Shown in pieces: positions 17,204 to 24,631 of a stretch of 32,546 bases of DNA. The notes under the pieces are model-generated. The model was given only the letters and a program-made list of their open reading frames with translations, had not been told where the DNA came from and did not search any database. Source of the stretch: a bacterium. GTDB taxonomy: Bacteria; Hydrothermota; Tepidihabitantia; B3-TA06. The translations under genes were made by a program, and so were the position numbers. Position 1 is the stretch's first letter; each line of letters begins with the position of its first letter. Where the stretch lies: contig JAAYVC010000043.1 of NCBI GenBank assembly GCA_012517375.1, forward strand, positions 1-32,546, in the 5' to 3' direction.

Positions 17204-17231
17204 TTGACAGAGACGGGAGGGCTTATATACT
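17204..17231 (+). promoter_or_regulatory. Promoter of the transglutaminase-like gene, leaderless geometry
   Basis: TTGACA at 17204-17209, 16-bp spacer, TATACT at 17226-17231, then 6 nt to the ATG at 17238. It is the closest match to consensus in the window and leaves no room for a leader. Confidence 0.75.
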
Positions 17232-17237
17232 CCCTTT

Positions 17238-18677
17238 ATGAAAAAAGAATGGATTAAGTGCGTATCACTCGCCGCATCATTTTTTTTACTTTCTGTATGC
17301 GGCGGGAAGCAGGGTTTTAAGGAAACACCTGTAAAACCAGGCGAGGACTGGATGGGTATCTATGTGAGGGACCAGAAGATTGGTTATGTATACTCCAGAC
17401 AGGATATGAAGGGTTCAAACTATACTTTTACTCAGAAATCTACAATGAAGCTTGAGATGCTTGGATCAATCGAAACTTTTGCAACCACGCTCAAGGCATC
17501 CACCGATTCAAAGCTCGATTTAAAGGATTTTTCATTCGATATCTCTTCGAGACAGAACAGCTTCTTTGCGCAGGGCAAACGGATAGGCGACAAAATAAGG
17601 ATCAACATCGAGACCTCTGGCCGCAAGGAAACAAGAGAGATAGATGCAAAAGGCTCCCTCCTTATCTCGCCCGCCCTTGGACACTGGGTACTTTCGCAAT
17701 CCCCAAAGCCGGGTGACAAGTTGCAGGTCGACATCTTCGAACCCACTCTTTTGAGGGTAATTCCTGTATCGGTAAAGGCAATCTCCTTCGATACGCTCCT
17801 CATCGACGGTAAGGAAGTGCCGGCGCTTCATCTTGAGACGAGGATGATGAATCTTAGCTCAGAGGTCTGGCTTGATTCGTCCGGAATCAGCATAAAGGAG
17901 CTTCAGCAGCCAGGTATAGTCATGATGCGTGAATCCCGCGAAAAGGCGCTCGAGATAGAATCTAACGTGGAGAAGCTCGATCTTCTGAGCTTCTTTGCTG
18001 TCCGTCCGGACTCCCTCATCACCAATCCCAGAACTATTAAGGAACTGGTTATCCGGATTGAAGGTCTGACCGCGGCAGACAGCCTTTCAATAGCTTCATC
18101 AACCCAGAAGGTCAAGTATCGAGAAAACGGGGTAGAGTTTTGCATCTCGTCGCCCGACACTTCAAAGGTCAGTCGCACGGACATACCTCTAACCGAGCCT
18201 AGTGAGTTTCTCTCCTCCTCAGTCTACATACAATCCGGGGACCCGGAGATAAAAAACAAGGCTTCCGAGATTGTCGGTGATGAGCGCGACGTCATGGCGG
18301 CTTCAAGAAAACTTGTTCTGTGGGTGTACAAGAACCTTCGAAAGAGAGCTACGGCATCGGTGCCTTCAGCCGTAGAGGTGCTTCATACACTCGAGGGCGA
18401 CTGCAACGAGCACGCGATTCTTCTTGCCGCTCTGGCAAGATCAGAGGGCATTCCTGCAAAGATCAATGTGGGACTAGTGTATCTGGACGGCGCATTCTAC
18501 TATCACGCATGGAACTCGCTCTACATAGGAGGGGCTTGGCTGCCCGTTGACGCTACTTTCGGCCAGATTCCTTCAGACCCGACCCATATCCAGCTTCATG
18601 AAGGCGAGCTCGACGAACAGGCAAAGGTGCTTTCGGTTGTCGGCAAGCTCAAAATAAGCGTCATCTCCTATAAATAG
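17238..18677 (+). CDS. Exported transglutaminase-like (papain-fold) protein
   Basis: A 479-residue protein. The N-terminus has a signal peptide ending LLSVCGGKQ, a possible lipobox with V at -1, so it may be a lipoprotein. Residues of about 35-260 form an all-beta region without a recognised domain (DWMGIYVRDQKIGYVYSRQ, SSEVWLDSSG). The C-terminal transglutaminase-like core holds a triad: C389 in EGDCNEHAI, H423 in YYHAWNSLY and D438 in LPVDATFGQ. Bacterial members act as periplasmic proteases or amidases or as peptide-crosslinking enzymes. The gene is followed after 2 nt by lptD, so both are likely on one message, hinting at a role in envelope assembly (inference). Confidence 0.85.
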   Translation: MKKEWIKCVSLAASFFLLSVCGGKQGFKETPVKPGEDWMGIYVRDQKIGYVYSRQDMKGSNYTFTQKSTMKLEMLGSIETFATTLKASTDSKLDLKDFSFDISSRQNSFFAQGKRIGDKIRINIETSGRKETREIDAKGSLLISPALGHWVLSQSPKPGDKLQVDIFEPTLLRVIPVSVKAISFDTLLIDGKEVPALHLETRMMNLSSEVWLDSSGISIKELQQPGIVMMRESREKALEIESNVEKLDLLSFFAVRPDSLITNPRTIKELVIRIEGLTAADSLSIASSTQKVKYRENGVEFCISSPDTSKVSRTDIPLTEPSEFLSSSVYIQSGDPEIKNKASEIVGDERDVMAASRKLVLWVYKNLRKRATASVPSAVEVLHTLEGDCNEHAILLAALARSEGIPAKINVGLVYLDGAFYYHAWNSLYIGGAWLPVDATFGQIPSDPTHIQLHEGELDEQAKVLSVVGKLKISVISYK

Positions 18678-18679
18678 CA

Positions 18680-21019
18680 TTGTCTCTGCTGTTTTTTCTC
18701 CTGGCTCAACCCGTATCCGCGCCTTCGGGAAGGGATACAGAGCCGGTCATAACAGAGACGGATACTACATTCAAGGATACCCTAAAAGCTGGCGTCTCAA
18801 CCGTCGAATTCAAGGCAGATACCGTAATCTTCTATGCCGATACCAAGGAGGTTCTACTCCTTCACAATGCGGAAGTCAGATACGGTGAAATCAAGGTCTA
18901 TTCCGACTCCATAAGATTTTCCACCCGTAAGAAACAGCTTTCTGCTTACAAGAACGTGAGATTTTTTTCAGGGCGCGACAGCGTAATAGGTTCGTGGATG
19001 AGATATGATGTGGAGACTAAAAAGGGCTGCATGGAGGATGGGCACACTCAGATAGAAAAGGGATTCTTCTACGGCCAGAGTATATGGCTTGTCGAGGAGA
19101 ATACCCTTCACATAACGAACGGCTATTACACAACATGCGCAAATGAAAAACCTCATTATGATTTCTTTGGTTTCGAGCTTAAGGTTTTTCTGAACGATAT
19201 GGTCATCGCGCGGCCCCTGCTCTTCAGGCTCGGAAAGCTGCCTGTTCTTGCGGCTCCTTTCTGGTACGTGCCTATAGGCAGCGAGCGGAAATCAGGTCTC
19301 CTGCCTTTTCAGTTGAGCTATAACAGCACCGAAGGTTTTTACCTGAAAAAAGCCCGATACTACTGGGCTGCGAACGACTACATGGACGCGCTTTTTTCGG
19401 CCGATATAATGACGCGCACAGGCATAAAACCCGGCTTAAACGTTAACTGGGCATGGGGACCAAAGGCAGCGGAGTACCTTTCAGGCAGTTTCATCGGAAG
19501 CTACATAAACGAGCTCGAGACCGGTCGTAGAAGATGGGAGATTCATTTAGCCGACATGACAAAGATTCCAGATGGGACTAGCATCTCTGCTGATATTAAT
19601 TTTAAGAGTGACGGAACCTTCAGTTACGACTACTTGGATAATCCGGACAGCACGCCCGTTGTCCTTGATCAGACGTCTACATCGAACGTCTCAATATCCC
19701 GCAGTATCTTCACAAGACCGGTATCTATTGCCGCATCGAGGACAGACAGCCTTAACGATTCTACCTATACCATGACTCTACCTAGTCTTAATCTTTCCTG
19801 GCCTACGCTGAATCTTTGGGAAATCTTTTCGCTCTCGTTCGGAAGCTTCTCTTTATCCAACAGCTACAATCACGGCAAGCGCTGGTTGGTCGATACTCTT
19901 TCAGGCGACAGCTCAAGATACTGGTTTGACGAACGCAAAACATCATTCGACCAGCCTCTCTCCCTTTCATGGGCGTATACCTTCTTCGGCGCGTACACGT
20001 TCTCCCAGTCATGGTCTGCCGGTCAGAATCTTACCTTGACCCAGGATACTCTCATCCGAGGCGGAAACTACTCGCTGAATAATTCTCTAGGTACGACTCT
20101 GTACCGGCTTTTTGGTGTCAACACCCTGGGTATGAAGGGACTGCTCCACAGCGTTTCGCCTTCAATAAATTACTCAATTACACCCAAAGTCGGTCAAATC
20201 TATCCCTGGCTGGCATATCCCAGATTTGATACCATTTTTGCGGGACACTCCGTTTCCCTGAGCGTAAGCCAGAGCTTTCAGACGAAACTTCGCTCCAAGA
20301 CGGATACGACTTCTTTCACAAAACAGACTCTTTTGAATCTTGGAACAGACATAAGCTACAACCTTCTTTCCGACAGCCTTTCGCCTGTAAGTGCATCGAT
20401 ATCGCTGCCTGGCGGGCTTCCCCTCACTGCAAGCGGCGGTGCGAGCTTCAATGTTTACAACGGCAATTACTCCTTAAACGCGGATCTGACCGCCCAGCTC
20501 GACAGGATTATTTTCCCTCTGATAGGAATAAAACCCAAGGAGGAGAACCATGACACCACTCAGGATACAACGATTCGAGACACGACCAGCCAATTCACCA
20601 CTGTAAAACCCGATACGCTTGAAAAAGAGACGTTCGGTCAGAGATTCGCAAAAAGCACTTTCTACATCAGATATAATTGGGGTTTGCAATCGGTAAATGG
20701 AAATATAATTCCTGAAGATAACATGCTTGCCTTTAACACCTCTATTTACCTTCCACTCGAGTTTCAGATAAACTTCCAGACCCAGGCCAACTTCTCAGAA
20801 AACAAAAAATACTGGTATCAATACCTTTTGGCTCCCCACCTTTCTGTAATCAAGGGGCTTCACTGCTGGGAGGCTGCAATAGAGATAGGCCCGAAGAGCG
20901 GCACGATTACGCTTGATCCTGCCGATCTGGACTGGAGCTTTTATTTGAGGATAAAAGAGCTTCCAGATTTCGAGATAAGCACCAAGCTTTTCAAAAGCCT
21001 CACGGGTTCAGGCGGATAA
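18680..21019 (+). CDS. lptD: LPS-assembly outer-membrane protein LptD (OstA) homologue
   Basis: A 779-residue protein beginning at TTG, 2 nt after the previous stop, with a short signal peptide (LLFFLLAQPVSA). Residues of about 45-140 form an OstA/LptA-like beta-jellyroll (FKADTVIFYADTKEVLLLHNAEVRYGE, DSIRFSTRKKQLSAY), and the rest, from PLLFRLGKLPVLAAPFWYVPIG onward, is the large beta-barrel typical of LptD (YWAANDYMDA in the barrel start). LptD inserts LPS in the outer leaflet. It lacks the Cys pairs that make disulfides in E. coli LptD, as expected outside Proteobacteria. It is about 8 residues from E. coli length (784). No lptE is adjacent. Confidence 0.88.
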   Translation: MSLLFFLLAQPVSAPSGRDTEPVITETDTTFKDTLKAGVSTVEFKADTVIFYADTKEVLLLHNAEVRYGEIKVYSDSIRFSTRKKQLSAYKNVRFFSGRDSVIGSWMRYDVETKKGCMEDGHTQIEKGFFYGQSIWLVEENTLHITNGYYTTCANEKPHYDFFGFELKVFLNDMVIARPLLFRLGKLPVLAAPFWYVPIGSERKSGLLPFQLSYNSTEGFYLKKARYYWAANDYMDALFSADIMTRTGIKPGLNVNWAWGPKAAEYLSGSFIGSYINELETGRRRWEIHLADMTKIPDGTSISADINFKSDGTFSYDYLDNPDSTPVVLDQTSTSNVSISRSIFTRPVSIAASRTDSLNDSTYTMTLPSLNLSWPTLNLWEIFSLSFGSFSLSNSYNHGKRWLVDTLSGDSSRYWFDERKTSFDQPLSLSWAYTFFGAYTFSQSWSAGQNLTLTQDTLIRGGNYSLNNSLGTTLYRLFGVNTLGMKGLLHSVSPSINYSITPKVGQIYPWLAYPRFDTIFAGHSVSLSVSQSFQTKLRSKTDTTSFTKQTLLNLGTDISYNLLSDSLSPVSASISLPGGLPLTASGGASFNVYNGNYSLNADLTAQLDRIIFPLIGIKPKEENHDTTQDTTIRDTTSQFTTVKPDTLEKETFGQRFAKSTFYIRYNWGLQSVNGNIIPEDNMLAFNTSIYLPLEFQINFQTQANFSENKKYWYQYLLAPHLSVIKGLHCWEAAIEIGPKSGTITLDPADLDWSFYLRIKELPDFEISTKLFKSLTGSGG

Positions 21020-21092
21020 TTTTTTCCGCATCCGCCGCCCACAATCAAAGAATAATATCTTACAATCGGTAAACGTCTTGTGACTTTTAAGC

Positions 21093-21120
21093 TTGACTAT
21101 TCCGGCATGTTCGTTAAAAT
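21093..21120 (+). promoter_or_regulatory. Promoter of miaB, leaderless geometry
   Basis: TTGACT at 21093-21098, 16-bp spacer, TAAAAT at 21115-21120, then 7 nt to the GTG at 21128. The promoter lies inside the longer reading frame that begins at 21080, which argues that the longer start is wrong. Confidence 0.65.
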
Positions 21121-21127
21121 CTTAATA

Positions 21128-22411
21128 GTGAACTGTTTTATCAAGGTTTATGGCTGCCAGATGAACGCGGCAGATTCCAGTCTGCTCTCCGGTATTCTTG
21201 CCGGCGCAGGTATAACCGAGACCTTGAGCGAAAAGGATGCAGAAAGCGTTGTAGTGCTCACGTGCTCCGTCAGGCAGCATGCCGAAGACAGGGCAAAGGG
21301 TTTTGCGCGCACGATGCGGGGCGAGGGCAAGAAAGTGGTAGTTGCAGGGTGCATGGCTCAGCTGAGAGGGGACTCCTTAATCAGGGAAGGCGTTGCCGAT
21401 TATGTCGCAGGTCCTGACCAGTACCGAATGATTCCATCCTTTATTAAGGAACAGGAAATGCAGGCCAGAAATCCAGATTTTGATGAGCTTGAGACTTATT
21501 CCGATCTTTTGCCGTCATTCAAGAACTCTGTAAGTGAGTCCCTTGCAATCATGAGAGGATGCAACAACTACTGCTCCTACTGCGTGGTTCCTTATGCAAG
21601 AGGACCCGAGCGAAGCGTTCCGTATCAATCAATTGAGAGACGGATAAGGCGCTTTCTGGATTGCGGTGCAAAGGAGGTTTTTCTTCTTGGGCAGAACGTC
21701 CTTGCATACGGCGACGCGGGAAAACGTTTCATCGATCTCCTGGAGCGTCTGTCGGGCCTTAGCGGACTGGAAAGAATTGGATTCCTGACTTCGCACCCGC
21801 GCGACTTGGACAAGGAAACCGTTAGACGCATGGCTGCCATCCCCAATCTTCTCCACTTTTTTCATCTGCCCCTTCAATCTGCATCCGACAAGGTATTATC
21901 TCTCATGAACCGGGGATACACGATGGCTGATTACGAGGAGAGGGTTGCATGGGTCAGGGAGACGTTTGAAAAGCCCTACATCACGACGGATATTCTTGTA
22001 GGTTTTCCAGGCGAAACACAAGAGGACTTCCAGTACACTCTCGACGCTATTGAAAGGATAGGTTTTGATTTCGCATACATGTTCGCCTACTCAGAAAGAC
22101 CGGGAACCAGGGCATGCGAGATGTCAGCTAAGGTCTCGCAAGAGGAAAGACAAGAACGCCTTTGCGTTCTTATCGAGCATGCAAACGCTATTGCCCGCAA
22201 GAAAGCTTCATGCCTTGTAGGCTCAGAAGAAGAAATATTCATAACCGCTCCTGCCCCGCGCGGCGACGGAGCCATGTTAGCAGGACTTCGTAACCACCGA
22301 AGCATTGTATTTAAACAAAAAGCCAGACCAGGTGAGCGTCTGCGCGCACGCATCGTGCGTCTGGAAGGCTTCACCCTTCTGGCGGAACCCTTGACCAAGG
22401 AGGTGGTATGA
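21128..22411 (+). CDS. miaB: tRNA-2-methylthio-N6-dimethylallyladenosine synthase MiaB
   Basis: A 427-residue radical-SAM methylthiotransferase that converts i6A37 to ms2i6A37. The GTG at 21128 is preferred over 21080: it places the family's N-terminal YGCQMN at residues 8-13 as in known MiaB proteins, and the promoter ends 7 nt upstream. N-terminal cluster cysteines are C10, the Cys of LTCSVRQHAEDR and that of AGCMAQ. Radical-SAM cysteines are C145, C149 and C152 in MRGCNNYCSYCVVPYARG. The C-terminus has the TRAM region (SEEEIFITAPAPRGDG, LRARIVRLEGFTLLAEP). Its stop overlaps lapA. Confidence 0.95.
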   Translation: MNCFIKVYGCQMNAADSSLLSGILAGAGITETLSEKDAESVVVLTCSVRQHAEDRAKGFARTMRGEGKKVVVAGCMAQLRGDSLIREGVADYVAGPDQYRMIPSFIKEQEMQARNPDFDELETYSDLLPSFKNSVSESLAIMRGCNNYCSYCVVPYARGPERSVPYQSIERRIRRFLDCGAKEVFLLGQNVLAYGDAGKRFIDLLERLSGLSGLERIGFLTSHPRDLDKETVRRMAAIPNLLHFFHLPLQSASDKVLSLMNRGYTMADYEERVAWVRETFEKPYITTDILVGFPGETQEDFQYTLDAIERIGFDFAYMFAYSERPGTRACEMSAKVSQEERQERLCVLIEHANAIARKKASCLVGSEEEIFITAPAPRGDGAMLAGLRNHRSIVFKQKARPGERLRARIVRLEGFTLLAEPLTKEVV

Positions 22412-22770
22412 GAATTTTACTGTGGATTCTTGTGCTGCTTGCTGCAGCCGTGATGATTGTTATTTTCGCAGGATTCAACTCAGGAAACCCTTTAGCCAAT
22501 CCGCCGGTCGCCCCGCTTATCGTGAACGTGAAATTCTTCGGCGACCTGAAGATACCGATTGTGCTCCTGGGTCTTATCTCTTTCGGAATTGGTGCAGCCA
22601 CTTTCCTGCTTATTACGATAATCGAAGAGGTGGCGCTCAGAAGCAGGATACACAGGCTGAAAAAGAATATTGAGTCTATGCGCAAGGAGATTAACGCTCT
22701 GCGCAATCTTCCCCTTGCAGCCGAGATACTAACCAAGGATATTGAAAAGAAAGAGGAGGGCGAGAAATGA
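22408..22770 (+). CDS. lapA: LapA-domain membrane protein
   Basis: A 120-residue protein with two membrane segments (about 3-23, ILLWILVLLAAAVMIVIFAG, and 51-70, IPIVLLGLISFGIGAATFLL) and a C-terminal coiled coil (SRIHRLKKNIESMRKEINALR), the layout of the LapA/DUF1049 family. AAGGAGGTGGT just before the ATG gives an excellent ribosome site inside the end of miaB. In E. coli, LapA pairs with LapB to balance LPS synthesis; here the very next gene has the LapB layout, which supports the call. Low similarity makes the name provisional. Confidence 0.75.
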   Translation: MRILLWILVLLAAAVMIVIFAGFNSGNPLANPPVAPLIVNVKFFGDLKIPIVLLGLISFGIGAATFLLITIIEEVALRSRIHRLKKNIESMRKEINALRNLPLAAEILTKDIEKKEEGEK

Positions 22771-23882
22771 ATCCCCTGTGGCTCATCCCGGCCGTAGTTT
22801 TCGTTGTTCTTGTAGTGATAGTATTGGTTTATGTGGCGAAAAGGCGCGCCGCACCTCCTGTAAACACATATCCTGACGCCTTGAAGGCGCTTCTAGACGG
22901 CAGGGAGCTTGAGGCCATGAGAAGGCTTCGCGACACAGTCATGCACGATACGGACAACGTGGACGCCTACATAAGACTAGGACGCCTTATCCGTGAAAAA
23001 GGGGATGCAGAGAAAGCCGCCAATATTCATCAGTCCCTTACTGTTAGACCTACTCTTAAAAGAGAAGACGAACTGAGGATATACGAGGAGTTGATTGAGG
23101 ATTACTCGGCTATGGGCAGGACTGAGAAAACAGTAGACCTGCTTAAGGAAGTAATAGGCCTAGCGCATGAGAAGCTTCCTTATCTGAAAAGATTGCTTTC
23201 AATATTAGTCGCGCGCCAGCGAATGGATGAAGCCTTTGAAGTACTGCGGCGCTATGAGAAGAGCTTTGGCGATAAAAAGCAGGTTTCCTCCTGGTATGCA
23301 GAGGTCGCCCGGATTCAGCTGGAGAAGGATGACCCTAAAGCCCAGGAAAGCCTCAGAAATGCCCAGAGGCTTTCAAAAGATCACCCATACGTCATGATAG
23401 TTCAGTCAAGCCAGTACATGAAATCCGAACAGCCAGAAAAAGCCCGGCCTATTCTTGAGAAATTTGCCAAGCTTTACCCCGATGATGTCGAGCGGATACT
23501 TGACATCATAGAACAGGTATATTTCGAACTAGGCATTTACGAAAGGATTGTTCCCCTGTACGAAGGACTCATTAAAAAATATCCTGCAAAACACGAAATA
23601 AGACTCAGGCTCGCCAGACTGAAGGTCAAGGAGGGTGCCGAAGATGAAGCGTCTGTCCTTATCGATGCCGCGTTGTTCGAGAATCCTAATGACGTACCCT
23701 TTCTTATCGAAAAAATAAGTCTTTATCTTGCCGACAAGAAGCTTGATTCCGCAAAGGAAGTTTTCGAAAGGCTTGAAGAGATGCTTGCATCGCCTGCTTC
23801 GGTCTGCGCTGAGTGCGGCGAACTTCTTAATCCGTCATCCTGGTTCTGCATCAAGTGCGGGACCCCTGTCGAAGATCAATGA
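22767..23882 (+). CDS. lapB: LapB (YciM)-like TPR protein with C-terminal rubredoxin-like knuckle
   Basis: A 371-residue protein: one N-terminal membrane anchor (LIPAVVFVVLVVIVLVYVA), a tandem of TPR units over about residues 35-335, and a C-terminal metal knuckle with C347, C350, C361 and C364 (CAECG ... WFCIKCG). This three-part layout is that of E. coli LapB (389 residues), which steers FtsH to degrade LpxC and so sets LPS output. Overlap with the LapA-like gene (4 nt) and the nearby lptD fit that role. That FtsH/LpxC are the targets here is inference. Confidence 0.82.
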   Translation: MNPLWLIPAVVFVVLVVIVLVYVAKRRAAPPVNTYPDALKALLDGRELEAMRRLRDTVMHDTDNVDAYIRLGRLIREKGDAEKAANIHQSLTVRPTLKREDELRIYEELIEDYSAMGRTEKTVDLLKEVIGLAHEKLPYLKRLLSILVARQRMDEAFEVLRRYEKSFGDKKQVSSWYAEVARIQLEKDDPKAQESLRNAQRLSKDHPYVMIVQSSQYMKSEQPEKARPILEKFAKLYPDDVERILDIIEQVYFELGIYERIVPLYEGLIKKYPAKHEIRLRLARLKVKEGAEDEASVLIDAALFENPNDVPFLIEKISLYLADKKLDSAKEVFERLEEMLASPASVCAECGELLNPSSWFCIKCGTPVEDQ

Positions 23883-24631
23883 TATTCCTGAGTCTTCTTA
23901 TTGCGGGTGCGACTCTTAACGAAGGGCTTACCTCGGCTAAAAATGGAGACTACGAAAACGCTCGCAGGATTCTTTCATCCTTCACGCACGAGAAACCTTC
24001 AGATCCAGGCGTTGCACAGGCAAGATTATGGCTTGCAAGACTCGAACCAAATCCTGACACGGCGCGAGTGTTATATTTGATAGTGGTTTCAAACAATATG
24101 CAGACCGCCTATGCAGACAGCGCCCTGTTCGAGGCAGCTTCAATCGATTACGCCTACGGTCTTTATAAGCAGGCCGCCTCGGGATACAAGCAGCTTGTGG
24201 AGTACTTTTCTGCAAGCCCTCTCCTTGCAGAAAGCTTCTACTGGCTCGGTCTGTGTTATCTTGTTCTTGGTGACAAGTCATCTGCCGAAACAAGCTTCAA
24301 GAAGGCTCGTGATGCGGGGACCGGCGGCTTGTGGACCGCTCAGGCAAAAAAGGAACTTGAGTTGCTCGGCAGTTCGACTGCCTCAGCGAATCCGCCAGGC
24401 TCAGGAGACTATGCAGTTCAGGTCGGGTCATTCACTGAACAAAACCGAGCCGAAAAACTTCTTGCCGAGTATAAGTCTAAAGGCAGATCGGGCGAGATAA
24501 AACAGATAAATATCGCAGGAACAACATACTACAGGGTATGGCTTGGTCCTTTTTCATCGGAGTCCGATGCGAGAAACTATGCCGAAACGCTGAAGGCTCA
24601 GGGCGCAGCCGCAATGGTTGTCAAGCGATAA
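23879..24631 (+). CDS. TPR and SPOR-domain envelope protein
   Basis: A 250-residue protein starting at the ATG that overlaps the lapB stop (ATGA); an earlier in-frame start at 23855 would lie inside lapB. The N-terminus is a signal peptide (MIFLSLLIAGATL). Two to three TPR/Sel1-like helical repeats follow (ENARRILSSF, QAASGYKQLVEYF, AESFYWLGLCYLVLGDKSSAE). The last 75 residues are a SPOR domain (YAVQVGSFTEQNRAEKLLAEY, YYRVWLGPFSSESDARNYAE), which binds denuded glycan strands of peptidoglycan at division sites. It probably ties to septal wall. The C-terminus overlaps the mutS start by 14 nt if the TTG at 24618 is used. Confidence 0.88.
   Translation: MIFLSLLIAGATLNEGLTSAKNGDYENARRILSSFTHEKPSDPGVAQARLWLARLEPNPDTARVLYLIVVSNNMQTAYADSALFEAASIDYAYGLYKQAASGYKQLVEYFSASPLLAESFYWLGLCYLVLGDKSSAETSFKKARDAGTGGLWTAQAKKELELLGSSTASANPPGSGDYAVQVGSFTEQNRAEKLLAEYKSKGRSGEIKQINIAGTTYYRVWLGPFSSESDARNYAETLKAQGAAAMVVKR

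Noticed and set aside
21011-21036. GGCGGAT/ATCCGCC hairpin after lptD as terminator
   Set aside because: The loop is 12 nt and no T-run follows; the T-run is inside the loop. Too weak to call.
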